Shown: positions 16,370 to 24,530, numbered from the stretch's first letter. The stretch is DNA of 64,000 bases from Roseomonas sp. (GCA_020249925.1 JADCER010000012.1:62001-126000); one strand, 5' to 3'. The notes: generated from the letters alone by a model not told the origin. Program-made: numbers and translations.

Positions 16370-17038
16370 CTAAGGGGCAGCAACCTTCCCCAGCAGCGAA
16401 TCGACATAGGGTAGCATGCGACGAACCATCTCCGCGACGCCAGCGACATTTGGGTGAATGCCGTCCGGTTGATTGAGCGAAAGATCCCCCGCCACCCCAT
16501 CCAGCAGGAAGGGGTAGAAGACCACGCCTGGCCTTTCGCGCGCCAAGTCACTGAAACTCGCGGCGAATTCCCGCCCGTAATCGGCGCCGAGGTTGGGCGG
16601 CGCCAGCATGCCCGTCAGCATGGTGGGCAGGCGCTTCGCGGCCAGGGCATCCAGAATGGCGGCCAGATTGGTGCGGCTGGCGCGGGGCTCCAATGCGCGG
16701 AGCCCATCATTCCCGCCAAGCGCCACAATCACCGCATGGGGATTATCGGCCAAGGCCCAATCAAGCCGCGCCCGCCCGCCGGCCGTGGTATCGCCGGAAA
16801 CCCCGGCATCAATCACGCGCACAGCCCGGCCGCGGGCGCGCAAGGCGGCTTCCAGCCTGGCCGGCAAGGCCTCGCCCCGCGCCAGCCCATACCCGGCGGT
16901 GATGGAATCCCCCAGCATCATCAGCCGGAGTTCCGCCGCCTGAGCGGGAATTGTTCCCAAAGCCAGCAGCGCCAGCGATTGGCGCCCGAGCCATCTGCGA
17001 CCATATGCGCGGGCAGGATAGGAGCTTTGCGATACCAT
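16370..17038 (-). CDS. Arylesterase / SGNH lysophospholipase (TesA-like)
   Basis: A 222-residue exported GDSL hydrolase. A cleavable signal ends near AQAAEL (about residue 36). The four SGNH blocks are present: MLGDSITAGYG (Ser), SGDTTAGG, LGGNDGLR (Asn) and PDGIHPN (Asp/His). Such enzymes cleave esters or thioesters in the periplasm. The gene is divergent from the ABC exporter ATPase and their start codons overlap, an arrangement known for tesA next to ybbA-ybbP. Confidence 0.85.
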   Translation of the reverse strand: MVSQSSYPARAYGRRWLGRQSLALLALGTIPAQAAELRLMMLGDSITAGYGLARGEALPARLEAALRARGRAVRVIDAGVSGDTTAGGRARLDWALADNPHAVIVALGGNDGLRALEPRASRTNLAAILDALAAKRLPTMLTGMLAPPNLGADYGREFAASFSDLARERPGVVFYPFLLDGVAGDLSLNQPDGIHPNVAGVAEMVRRMLPYVDSLLGKVAAP

Positions 17039-17765
17039 GGATGCCCTTCACATGACTGAACCGACCAGCGCCGGGGTCACCAAACCCCTGATCGACGCGC
17101 GCGGCCTTGGCTTCAAAGTGAGGGCGGGGGAGGGCGAGATCAACATCCTCCGCGGCCTTGATCTGCAAGTCGCGGCTGGGGAAGCGGTGGGGATCGTCGG
17201 CCCCTCGGGTTCGGGCAAAACGAGCCTGCTGATGCTGCTGGCGGGGCTGGAACGCCCAACATCCGGCACGCTTTTGATTGATGGCGCGGATATCGGCGCC
17301 ATGGAAGAAGATGCGCTGGCGCGTTTCCGGCGTGAGCGGCTTGGCATTGTCTTTCAGGCCTTTCACTTGATCCCGACCATGACGGCGCTTGAGAACGTGG
17401 CCGTGCCCTTGGAATTCGCCGGCGTGCGCGATGCCTTTGACCGTGCAGCCGAAGCCTTGCGCGCGGTTGGGCTGGGCCATCGCTTGGGCCATTACCCGGC
17501 GCAGCTTTCGGGGGGTGAACAGCAGCGCGTGGCGCTGGCGCGCGCTTTTGTCGCCGAACCGCGCTTGCTGTTGGCGGATGAGCCCACTGGCAATCTCGAT
17601 CGCGCCAAGGGTGAGGAAGTCATGGCGCTGCTTTTCGATTTGCGCGCGCGGCTTGGCACCACGTTGTTGCTGATCACGCATGATCCCGCGCTGGCGGCGC
17701 GCTGCCCGCGGCAATTGCGGATCGAGGATGGGCTGATCGTTTCCGACGAAAGGCTGGCGGCGTGA
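17037..17765 (+). CDS. ABC exporter ATPase, YbbA/LolD type
   Basis: A 242-residue ATPase with Walker A GPSGSGKTS, signature LSGGEQQRVALARA, Walker B LLLADEPTGNLD and the switch His in LLITHDP. The LolD/MacB-like subgroup is supported by the FQAFHLIPTMTALENV Q-loop region. It shares a GTGA overlap with the large FtsX-like permease, so the two form one exporter. The ATG at 17037 overlaps the start of the divergent esterase; an in-frame ATG at 17052 (MTEPTSAG) is an equally possible start. Confidence 0.88.
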   Translation: MDALHMTEPTSAGVTKPLIDARGLGFKVRAGEGEINILRGLDLQVAAGEAVGIVGPSGSGKTSLLMLLAGLERPTSGTLLIDGADIGAMEEDALARFRRERLGIVFQAFHLIPTMTALENVAVPLEFAGVRDAFDRAAEALRAVGLGHRLGHYPAQLSGGEQQRVALARAFVAEPRLLLADEPTGNLDRAKGEEVMALLFDLRARLGTTLLLITHDPALAARCPRQLRIEDGLIVSDERLAA

Positions 17766-20260
17766 GCAATTTGTCACTCGCTTTTCGGATCGCGCGGCGC
17801 GAATTGCGCGGCGGCTTGCGCGGCTTGCGTATTGTGCTGGCGTGTCTGGCGCTTGGTGTGGCGGCCATTACGGCTGTTGGCACGCTGCGCGCAGGTGTGG
17901 ATGCCGGGCTTGCCGCCGATGGTGCGCGCATTCTGGGCGGCGATGTTGAAATCGCCTCCCCCTATCGGCCTTTGGCGGAGGCACCGCGCGCCTGGCTTGC
18001 GGCACGCGGCGCGCGGGTTTCGGAAGTGGTGACGCTGCGCGCCATGGCCGTGGCGGAATCGGGCCAGCGCATGCTGGTGGAGGTGAAGGCGGTGGATGGC
18101 GCCTATCCACTGTTCGGCACGCTTGAAGTGCAGCCGCCTGTCGCGCTCGGCACCGGTGAGATCCTGCTTGATCCTTTCATTGCCGAAAAACTTGAAGTGG
18201 CGCCGGGCGCGGTGCTGCGTATTGGTGAAGCGCGCCTGACCTTCCGCGCCACCATCACGCAGGAACCGGATAAGGTCGCCAGCCCCTCCTTGCTCGGCCC
18301 GCGCGCCATGATCGCCTTGGCGTCGCTGGAGGCAACACGGCTGATCCAGCCGGGCAGTCTGGTGACCTATGAATACCGGCTGGCGCTGCCGGCGGGGGTG
18401 GATCGTCAGCGCTTCATTGCCGATTTGCGCCGGGATTTTCCGGAATCCGGCTGGCGGATACGCAGTTCCGATGTCGCTGCCCCCGGGGTCAATCGCTTCC
18501 TGGATCGCGCGGCGTTTTTCCTGACGCTGGCAAGCCTGACCGCGCTGCTGGTGGGCGGGATTGGCATTGCCACCGGCGTCTCGGCCTGGCTGGAGCAACG
18601 CGCGCGCACCATCGCAACGCTGCGGTGCCTTGGCGCACCGCCATCGCTGATTTTCCTGACCTATCTTGTACAGGTGATGGCGCTTGCGTTGCTTGGCATT
18701 GCGCTTGGCTTGGTGATTGGTTTTGCGCTGACCTGGGCAGGTGCGGCGGCGCTCGCTTCCATTCTGCCGGTGGCGCCGCGCATCCTGCCTTATCCGACAC
18801 CGCTTTTACTGGCGGCGGCTTATGGCTTGCTGACAGCGCTTGCCTTCACGCTATGGCCGCTTGGCCGCGCGGGCAGCATTCCGGGCGCTGCGCTGTTTCG
18901 CGATGTGGTGGCACCCAGTAGCGGCAGACCAAGCCTTGGCATTCTGGCGGCAATCATTGCTGCCGCCGGGGCGCTTTCCGCCTTGGTGATCGGCACAGCA
19001 GAAAACCCGCGCTTCGCGGCCATGTTCATCGTGGCGGTGATCGGCACGCTATTGCTGTTCCGCCTTGGCGCGGGGGCGTTGATGGCCCTTGCGCGGCGCC
19101 TGCCGCATGCGCGCCGCCCGGCTTTGCGCTTGGGGCTCGCCAATTTGCATCGCCCCGGCGCGCCAACACCTTTGATGCTGGTCTCGCTCGGCGTTGGGCT
19201 CACGGTGCTGGCCGCCATTGCGCTGATTGAAGGCAATCTCCGCCGGCAATTGGCCAATGAAATGCCCGCCGCCGCGCCGAATTTCTACTTCATTGATATC
19301 CAATCCGATCAGATCCAGGCCTTTGAGGCACTCGCCCGCGCGCAGCCAGGTGTCACGGAAATCCGCAGCGTGCCCAATTTGCGCGCGCGTATTGTCGCGG
19401 TGAATGGCGTGCCGGCGGAACAGGTGAATGCCACGCCCGAAACCGCCTGGGCCTTGCGCGGTGATCGCGGCCTGACTTACGCCGCCACGCCACCCGAAGG
19501 CGCGCGGCTGGTCGCGGGTGAATGGTGGCCGCCAAGTTACACCGGCCCGCCCCTGGTTTCCTTCGATGCGCAACTCGCGCGCGGTTGGGGCATTGGCGTT
19601 GGCGATAGCATCACCGTGAATGTGCTGGGCCGCGACATCACGTTGAAAATCGCAAGCTTGCGAGAAATCGCCTGGCGCGGGCTTGGCATCAATTACGTGC
19701 TGGTCGCCTCCCCCGGATTGCTCTCGGCCGCGCCGCATACGCATATCGCGACCATGCGCAATGATGTGGCGCAGGAAGCGACGCTGCTGCGCTTGCTGAC
19801 GGATCGCTTCCCCAATGTCTCGGGCATTCGGGTGCGCGATGCCTTGGATCAGGTGGTGGGGCTGTTGGAGAAGATCGGCTTCGCGCTTTCGGCGGTGGCC
19901 GGCATTACCTTGCTCGCGGGCTTGCTTGTTTTGGCGGGCGCGGTGGCGGCGGGGCAAAGGCGGCGCATTCGTGACGCTGTGGTGCTGAAGACCATCGGCG
20001 CAACACGTGGGCAAATCCGCGCGAGTTTCTTGGTGGAATTCGGCCTCCTTGGCCTCACGGCGGGGTTATTGGCGGCGGCGGCTGGCACGGCGGCGGCCTG
20101 GGGCGTGGTGCGCTTTGTGATGCGCGCGGATTGGGTGTTTCTGCCGGGGACATTGGCGATTACGGTGCTGGCCTGCATGGCCATCACGCTTGGTTTTGGC
20201 TATGTCGGCACGGCCTTTGCGCTGCGCGCCAAGGCGGCACCCTTGCTCCGCAACGAATAG
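17762..20260 (+). CDS. ABC exporter permease, FtsX-like (YbbP family)
   Basis: An 832-residue membrane protein with the layout of YbbP: an N-terminal transmembrane helix (residues ~20-40), a periplasmic domain, a group of helices with an FtsX core (SLTALLVGGIGIATGVSAW, then QRARTIATLRCLGA), a middle membrane pair, a second periplasmic domain and a second FtsX core (LLAGLLVLAGAVAAGQRRRIRDAVVLKTIGATRGQI). It starts with GTG overlapping the ATPase stop. Together with YbbA-like ATPase it probably extracts a lipid or lipid-linked substrate from the inner membrane; the substrate is unknown. Linkage to a TesA-like esterase is conserved. Confidence 0.85.
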   Translation: MSNLSLAFRIARRELRGGLRGLRIVLACLALGVAAITAVGTLRAGVDAGLAADGARILGGDVEIASPYRPLAEAPRAWLAARGARVSEVVTLRAMAVAESGQRMLVEVKAVDGAYPLFGTLEVQPPVALGTGEILLDPFIAEKLEVAPGAVLRIGEARLTFRATITQEPDKVASPSLLGPRAMIALASLEATRLIQPGSLVTYEYRLALPAGVDRQRFIADLRRDFPESGWRIRSSDVAAPGVNRFLDRAAFFLTLASLTALLVGGIGIATGVSAWLEQRARTIATLRCLGAPPSLIFLTYLVQVMALALLGIALGLVIGFALTWAGAAALASILPVAPRILPYPTPLLLAAAYGLLTALAFTLWPLGRAGSIPGAALFRDVVAPSSGRPSLGILAAIIAAAGALSALVIGTAENPRFAAMFIVAVIGTLLLFRLGAGALMALARRLPHARRPALRLGLANLHRPGAPTPLMLVSLGVGLTVLAAIALIEGNLRRQLANEMPAAAPNFYFIDIQSDQIQAFEALARAQPGVTEIRSVPNLRARIVAVNGVPAEQVNATPETAWALRGDRGLTYAATPPEGARLVAGEWWPPSYTGPPLVSFDAQLARGWGIGVGDSITVNVLGRDITLKIASLREIAWRGLGINYVLVASPGLLSAAPHTHIATMRNDVAQEATLLRLLTDRFPNVSGIRVRDALDQVVGLLEKIGFALSAVAGITLLAGLLVLAGAVAAGQRRRIRDAVVLKTIGATRGQIRASFLVEFGLLGLTAGLLAAAAGTAAAWGVVRFVMRADWVFLPGTLAITVLACMAITLGFGYVGTAFALRAKAAPLLRNE

Positions 20261-20270
20261 AAAGCCTGTG

Positions 20271-20780
20271 ATGGCCGAAGACGACAAACTCTCTCAGCTT
20301 GATGCCATGCTGCTCCGCCGCGCCTTTGCCCTGGCCGGTGAGGCGCGGGCACGCGGCGATCGCCCCTTTGCCGCCGTGATCGCCGATGAAAAGGGCAAGG
20401 TGCTGGCCGAGGCCGGTTCCACCCAGGGCAAGGGCGGCGGCGGGACGCTGGCGCATTCCGAAATGAATGCCTTGCAGGCCGTGCTGCGCGCCGGGCTGCC
20501 GCGCGATGTGCTGCGCCGGGCCACGATTTATTCCTCGGGCGAGCCCTGCGCGATGTGTTCGGCGGCGATTTTCTACACAGGGATCGGGCGCGCGGTTTAT
20601 GGGCTTTCAGCCGGTGCCATTTTGCATCTGCGCAATGCGCAGCCCCATACGGCGGGGTTGTCGCTGTCCTGCCGGGCGGTTTTGGATTCGGCGGCGGAGA
20701 AGGTGGCGGTGGTTGGGCCGTGCCTGGAAGCAGAAGGTGCCGTGCCGCATCAGGGCTATTGGCAGGAAGGGGCGGCCTGA
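20271..20780 (+). CDS. Nucleoside/guanine deaminase-like protein, CDA fold
   Basis: A 169-residue zinc deaminase with the two metal motifs: HSEMNA (His and catalytic Glu) near residue 63 and GEPCAMCSAAIFYTGIGRAVYG (PCxxC) near residue 92. The first motif is HSE instead of the usual HAE, which still keeps ligand and acid. ATG at 20271 is chosen because it gives the usual N-terminal length (MAEDDKLSQLD). It follows the permease by 10 bases. The true substrate (guanine, cytosine or tRNA adenosine) cannot be told; tRNA deaminase TadA is less likely given the weakly similar C terminus. Confidence 0.8.
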   Translation: MAEDDKLSQLDAMLLRRAFALAGEARARGDRPFAAVIADEKGKVLAEAGSTQGKGGGGTLAHSEMNALQAVLRAGLPRDVLRRATIYSSGEPCAMCSAAIFYTGIGRAVYGLSAGAILHLRNAQPHTAGLSLSCRAVLDSAAEKVAVVGPCLEAEGAVPHQGYWQEGAA

Positions 20781-20868
20781 AGCGCTGCCGGCCGATTGCC
20801 TTTGTTTCATGAGCATGCGTTAATCCGTCGCCTTTGATTGACGGCAATTGAGGAAGGAAAGCCAAATC

Positions 20869-21456
20869 ATGTTCGCAACCCTGTCCGCGCGCCTGCGCCA
20901 CGGCGCCGTGCTTGCCCTGCCGCTTCTGGCGCTGATCGGCTGCGCCACGCCAACGCCCGAACCGCCTGTGGTGGCGTCTTCCACCCGGGAAATGGTGGCG
21001 GCGGTGGACCGGGTGGATGCCCGCACCCGGACCATTGTGGTGCGTGGGCCGGACAATAAGCCGCAAACCCTGCAGCTTGGCCCGGAAATCCGCAATTTCG
21101 ATCAAATCCGCCGTGGTGACCGTGTGCGGCTGCATTATGAGGAAGCCGTGGCCGTGCGCATGGCCCCCCGCGGCAGCCGGATGGAACCTGAAACCGTGGT
21201 TGGTGCCGCCCGCGCTGAACCTGGCGCTCGCCCCGCCGCCGGTGCTGCCGCCGCGACCCGCGCCCAGGTGCGCATCACCGCCCTGGATACCGCAAACAAC
21301 ACCGTAAGCTTCGTCGGCCCATCCCGCGTGGAGCGCACCGTGGCGGTCCGCGCCCCCGAATTGCAGGCATTCCTGAGGACGCTCAGCGTGGGTGACCGGG
21401 TGGATGTTGCCATCGCCGAAGCTGTGGCCATTCGGGTGGAACCGGCCGAGCGGTGA
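20869..21456 (+). CDS. Lipoprotein with an internal duplication, unknown function
   Basis: A 195-residue lipoprotein: signal with lipobox ALIGC near residue 25, then two copies of a ~60-residue unit. Copy one includes AAVDRVDARTRTIVVRG, FDQIRRGDRVRLHYEEAVAVRM; copy two includes ITALDTANNTVSFVG, LRTLSVGDRVDVAIAEAVAIRV. They are joined by an Ala/Pro-rich linker. The repeated 'GDRV...EAVA(V/I)R' strand pattern suggests a small beta barrel. ATG at 20869 has AGGAAGG 9-18 bases upstream. Function unknown; envelope location is inferred from the lipobox. Confidence 0.7.
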   Translation: MFATLSARLRHGAVLALPLLALIGCATPTPEPPVVASSTREMVAAVDRVDARTRTIVVRGPDNKPQTLQLGPEIRNFDQIRRGDRVRLHYEEAVAVRMAPRGSRMEPETVVGAARAEPGARPAAGAAAATRAQVRITALDTANNTVSFVGPSRVERTVAVRAPELQAFLRTLSVGDRVDVAIAEAVAIRVEPAER

Positions 21457-21463
21457 CGGGTCT

Positions 21464-21489
21464 GGGCGCCCGCCAGGCAGCGGGCGCCC
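21464..21489 (+). terminator. Hairpin after the duplicated lipoprotein gene
   Basis: GGGCGCCCGC (21464-21473) pairs perfectly with GCGGGCGCCC (21480-21489) over a 6-base loop, 8 bases after the stop codon. No T-run follows, so it is terminator-like rather than a textbook intrinsic terminator. Confidence 0.6.
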
Positions 21490-21494
21490 CCCTA

Positions 21495-21524
21495 TTGATC
21501 TAGATTACGAAATCTCCATATTAT
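21495..21524 (+). promoter_or_regulatory. Predicted sigma-70-type promoter for the BI-1 gene
   Basis: TTGATC at 21495-21500 and TATTAT at 21519-21524 are separated by 18 bases, lying between the upstream hairpin and the BI-1 start at 21569. The -10 is unusually AT-rich for this GC-rich genome. Confidence 0.5.
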
Positions 21525-21568
21525 CAGCGAACGGGGAATCCTCCCCATCAACAGGAGTCTCACTCGTC

Positions 21569-22351
21569 ATGGCCTTTGGTCCCGACACGCGTTTTACCAC
21601 CGGCTGGGGTCGCCCCGTCGCAGCCGATGCGGCCGCGATTGATGCCGGGCTGCGGGCATATATGCTCCGCGTCTATAACTGGATGGCGTCTGGCCTGCTG
21701 GTTACCGGCATTGTCGCTTACGTGATCGGCAATTCGCCTGAGCTGCAGCAGATGTTCTGGTCCGTGAGCCGCGCGGCCAATGGCGCGCGCATCGTCTCCC
21801 CGACCATTCTGGGCTGGGCCGCGATGCTTTCGCCGCTCGCCTTCATCCTGGTCTTCAGCTTCGGCATCAACAAGCTTTCGCGCCCCGCGGCGCAGGGGTT
21901 GTTCTGGCTTTTCGCCGCCTGTATGGGCGCCAGCCTGTCGAATATCTTCATCCGCTACACTGGCCAGTCCATCGCCAGCACCTTCTTCATCACCGCGTCC
22001 ATGTTCGCGGCCGTCAGCCTTTATGGCTACACGACGAAGGCGGATCTGACGCGCTTTGGCAGCTTCATGATCATGGGCCTGATCGGCATCTTGATCGCGG
22101 GTCTGGTCAATATCTTCCTGGCTTCCCCCGCGCTGGCCTTCGCGATCAGTGTGATTGGCGTGGTCGTGTTCGTTGGCCTCACGGCCTATGACACGCAGCG
22201 CATCAAGGCGGATTATGTGCAATTCGCCTATGCGGAAGGCACGGATGAAGCCGGCAAGCGGAGTGTGATGGATGCGCTTGGCCTCTATCTGAACTTCGTG
22301 AACCTGTTCCAGCTGCTGCTTTCCTTCATGGGTCAGCGCAACAGCGATTGA
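21569..22351 (+). CDS. Bax inhibitor-1/YccA family membrane protein
   Basis: A 260-residue protein with seven hydrophobic helices and the BI-1 family signature (VGLTAYDTQRIKADY near the C terminus, followed by ALGLYLNFVNLFQLLLSFMG). The family includes YccA, which modulates the FtsH protease, and calcium-leak channels such as BsYetJ. The Asp of AYDTQ is part of the di-aspartyl pH sensor region. Start at 21569 has CAGGAGT 11-17 bases upstream. It is monocistronic: own promoter at 21495-21524, terminator at 22376-22406. Confidence 0.9.
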   Translation: MAFGPDTRFTTGWGRPVAADAAAIDAGLRAYMLRVYNWMASGLLVTGIVAYVIGNSPELQQMFWSVSRAANGARIVSPTILGWAAMLSPLAFILVFSFGINKLSRPAAQGLFWLFAACMGASLSNIFIRYTGQSIASTFFITASMFAAVSLYGYTTKADLTRFGSFMIMGLIGILIAGLVNIFLASPALAFAISVIGVVVFVGLTAYDTQRIKADYVQFAYAEGTDEAGKRSVMDALGLYLNFVNLFQLLLSFMGQRNSD

Positions 22352-22375
22352 TCACGGCCTTCGGGTCTTGATCAG

Positions 22376-22406
22376 AAACCCCGGGGGAAACCCCGGGGTT
22401 TTTTTT
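22376..22406 (+). terminator. Rho-independent terminator after the BI-1 gene
   Basis: AAACCCCGG (22376-22384) pairs with CCGGGGTTT (22393-22401), and the right arm runs into an eight-T tract (22399-22406). On the opposite strand the left arm is followed only by a short T stretch, so it mainly stops the BI-1 transcript; it lies between two convergent genes. Confidence 0.9.
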
Positions 22407-22412
22407 GCCTGC

Positions 22413-22793
22413 TCACAAACCCTGATCAATGGGCACACGCAGCGCTTCCGCAAGGCGATTGGTCTCCGCTGCCATGCCAAGCACGGCCAGCAATTCGCCA
22501 TGCATCGCTTCCGTCATGCCTTTGGCGCGGGCGGCGGCCGTATGGGAAGCCGTGCAATAGGCGCAGCCCGCCGCGGCTGAAGCCGCGAGGTAGAGCATTT
22601 CCTTCGTCAGTGGATCGAGTGCTCCCGGCGCCATCACCTGCTTCAGGCTTTCCCAGGTGCGCTTGAGCGTTGGCGGATGCACCGCCAAGGCCTTCCAGAA
22701 ATTATTGACATCAGCGACCCCGCGCGCGGCCTTGATGTCATCAAACACCGCGCGCACTTCGGGCGCGGCATCGGCGTATTCAATCAGCGCCAT
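22413..22793 (-). CDS. Carboxymuconolactone decarboxylase / AhpD-like protein
   Basis: A 126-residue protein with the AhpD core motif CAYCTASHTAAA (C-x2-C-x3-H) used for thiol chemistry, near residue 81. The family includes alkylhydroperoxidase AhpD and gamma-carboxymuconolactone decarboxylases; the CxxC-x3-H pattern favours an antioxidant role. Its start overlaps the stop of the preceding YCII gene by one base (TGATG), so they are an operon. Confidence 0.85.
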   Translation of the reverse strand: MALIEYADAAPEVRAVFDDIKAARGVADVNNFWKALAVHPPTLKRTWESLKQVMAPGALDPLTKEMLYLAASAAAGCAYCTASHTAAARAKGMTEAMHGELLAVLGMAAETNRLAEALRVPIDQGL

Positions 22794-23434
22794 CAGGCAC
22801 CCCCGGGCAAGGGCCGATAGGGCAGCGCCGCCAGGCGCGTGGCATGCAGCGTAATGTCACGCCAGACGCCGCCTTTCATGTAGGGGTCTTCGGCTATCCA
22901 GGCGCGCGCGGCTTCATCGCTTGCGTGGCGCGTGACGGTGATGGAACCGATCATGCGGCTTTCGGCCTCATCCAGAATGGCCCCGCCAATCGCAAGCGTG
23001 CCATCGGCGGCCATGGGCTGCATGCGGGCGATATGCGCAGGGCGCGCGGCCTGGCGACGCGCCGGGGCCTCGGCATCCGTGCCGTCATAGGCGATGGCAA
23101 CCGTATGGGTGCGCGTACTTGCCACCGGATCGCCCGGCCTGGGCAGGCGCTGATAGGGAAGGGGCGCGATGCGGAAGGGCAGGACCCGCACATCCCCCCA
23201 AACACCTTCAACCGAGAAGGGTTCTTCCGCGAGATAGGCGTTGACGCCCGCCATATCCGGTACCGCCAGGATCATCAGCGATCCGGAAGCCTCCCACGCA
23301 GAGGTGAAAAGCGGTGTGCCGAAGGGCATGCGCCCATCCTCAGCCCAGCGGCTGATTACCGCCCGGTGGCGGTCCATCGCCGCGGCGCGGCGGGCTTTAT
23401 CGGCACCATCGAAAGCAAGTATGGCGTAGCCCAT
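22793..23434 (-). CDS. Tandem YCII-domain protein
   Basis: A 213-residue protein made of two YCII domains: residues ~1-95 (MGYAILAFDG, HRAVISRWAEDGRM, LAEEPFSVEGVW) and ~112-210 (THTVAIAYDG, HIARMQPMAADGTLAIGG, IAEDPYMKGGVW). Each has the typical 'DPF...GVW' end. YCII proteins are small ferredoxin-like proteins of uncertain catalytic role, usually single. ATG at 23434 is preferred over the upstream start because it begins the first domain exactly and has AGGGGAA upstream. It is the first gene of a two-gene unit with the AhpD-like gene. Confidence 0.8.
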   Translation of the reverse strand: MGYAILAFDGADKARRAAAMDRHRAVISRWAEDGRMPFGTPLFTSAWEASGSLMILAVPDMAGVNAYLAEEPFSVEGVWGDVRVLPFRIAPLPYQRLPRPGDPVASTRTHTVAIAYDGTDAEAPARRQAARPAHIARMQPMAADGTLAIGGAILDEAESRMIGSITVTRHASDEAARAWIAEDPYMKGGVWRDITLHATRLAALPYRPLPGGA

Positions 23435-23516
23435 GGCATTTCCCCTTTGTGAAAAGGGCAGCATGCCATGGGCGGAGGCCTATGACAGGGGGGGGCCACA
23501 TCCGCCCCCACCCGCA

Positions 23517-24239
23517 TCAATACATGTGCTGCCCGCCATTGATGGACAGCGTGGACCCGGTGATGAAATCCGCATCCTCGGCGGTCAGGAAGACCACGCC
23601 ACGGGCGATATCCTCTGCCCGGCCAAGCCGGCCACGCGGAATGCGCGCGATGATCTTTTCCAAAACATCGGGCGGCACGGCGCGCACCATTTCAGTATCC
23701 ACATAACCGGGGGCCACCGCATTCACGGTAATGCCAAGCTTCGCCCCTTCCTGAGCGAGCGCCTTGGTGAAGCCGTGAATGCCGGATTTCGCGGCGGCGT
23801 AATTCACCTGGCCATATTGCCCGGCCTGGCCATTCACCGAACCGATATTCACGATGCGGCCAAATTTGCGCGCATTCATGCCTTCCCAAACCAGCTTGCA
23901 AAGATTGTAGCAGGAGCCGAGGTTTGTATCGATTACCGCATCCCACATGTCGCGGTTCAGTTTGCGCATCGTGGCATCGCGCGTGATGCCGGCATTGTTC
24001 ACCAGGATCTCGATCGGGCCCACTTCGGCTTCGATTTTCGCAATCGCTTCGGCGCATTGCGCGTAATCGGCGACGTCGAATTTATAGCAGGGAATGCCGG
24101 TGCGTTCGGTGAAGGCCTGCGCCGCGGCATCATTGCCGGCATAGGAAGCAACCACGGTCCGGCCTGCCGCTTGCAGCGCTTCGCTGATGGCGGCCCCAAT
24201 GCCTCTTTGGCCTCCGGTGACAAGTGCAACACGCGCCAT
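23517..24239 (-). CDS. phaB: Acetoacetyl-CoA reductase PhaB
   Basis: A 240-residue short-chain dehydrogenase with TGGQRGIG (NADP-binding), NNAG, and the active-site YAAAK motif (VNYAAAKSGIHGFTKALAQE). The segments GITRDATMRKL and NIGSVNGQAGQYGQVNYAAAK match PhaB, which makes (R)-3-hydroxybutyryl-CoA for polyhydroxybutyrate. The start at 24239 gives the family N terminus MARVALVTGG with a GAGAGAGA stretch upstream. The other pha genes are not in the window. FabG is the alternative, but the PhaB signatures are clear. Confidence 0.88.
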   Translation of the reverse strand: MARVALVTGGQRGIGAAISEALQAAGRTVVASYAGNDAAAQAFTERTGIPCYKFDVADYAQCAEAIAKIEAEVGPIEILVNNAGITRDATMRKLNRDMWDAVIDTNLGSCYNLCKLVWEGMNARKFGRIVNIGSVNGQAGQYGQVNYAAAKSGIHGFTKALAQEGAKLGITVNAVAPGYVDTEMVRAVPPDVLEKIIARIPRGRLGRAEDIARGVVFLTAEDADFITGSTLSINGGQHMY

Positions 24240-24412
24240 GAAATCTCTCTCCTCAATTGCTGGTGTCGGGCAGGCCGCCCCATGGCAGCCGTCTAGTTTG
24301 GGGTATTTGCGCCAGATCAATAGCGGCTTGGCATTTTCGCGCCACAAGAATCAGGCGGGCGGCGCAATTTTCCGACCCGCGGATAGCTTCTCCTCCTTAG
24401 ACGTGAGACTCT
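24240..24412. other. Intergenic region between phaB and the orphan terminator
   Basis: No gene is supported in these 173 bases. The stretch holds the phaB leader on the minus strand. On the plus strand, the sequence TTCTCCTCCTTAG (24388-24400), an anti-Shine-Dalgarno-like pyrimidine motif, lies just before the strong terminator at 24413-24450. Together they could be the 3' part of a small RNA read on the plus strand; no clear promoter for it was found. Confidence 0.35.
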
Positions 24413-24450
24413 TACGGCGCGGCTTCCCCCCAACCGCGCCGTATTTTTTT
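24413..24450 (+). terminator. Strong rho-independent terminator without an obvious gene in front
   Basis: TACGGCGCGG (24413-24422) and CCGCGCCGTA (24434-24443) form a perfect 10-bp stem with an 11-base loop, followed by seven T (24444-24450). It points in the plus direction, yet no plus-strand coding gene lies between 22351 and this point, which suggests an unannotated transcript such as a small RNA or a leader. Confidence 0.85.
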
Positions 24451-24476
24451 GACCAGGTGGCAGGATGTGTTAGATT
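24449..24476 (+). promoter_or_regulatory. Predicted sigma-70-type promoter upstream of the ACT-like gene
   Basis: TTGACC (24449-24454) and TAGATT (24471-24476) are 16 bases apart and begin inside the T-run of the preceding terminator. Transcription would start near 24483. Confidence 0.5.
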
Positions 24477-24482
24477 GGCTTC

Positions 24483-24530
24483 ATGGTTTTGAGGGTTGCC
24501 TTTTTCCGAATTACCGCCGCGGCCGCCTAG
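24483..24530 (+). CDS. Possible 15-codon leader ORF
   Basis: An ATG at the predicted transcription start opens a 15-codon frame reading MVLRVAFFRITAAAA and ending in TAG at 24528-24530. It has no room for a ribosome binding site, so it would be leaderless. It may be a regulatory leader peptide for the downstream ACT-like gene, or chance. No typical attenuator hairpin with T-run follows it. Confidence 0.25.
   Translation: MVLRVAFFRITAAAA

Noticed and set aside
16809-17777. 322-codon minus-strand frame over the esterase start and ABC ATPase gene
   Set aside because: It conflicts with intact ATPase motifs on the plus strand and the SGNH esterase frame.
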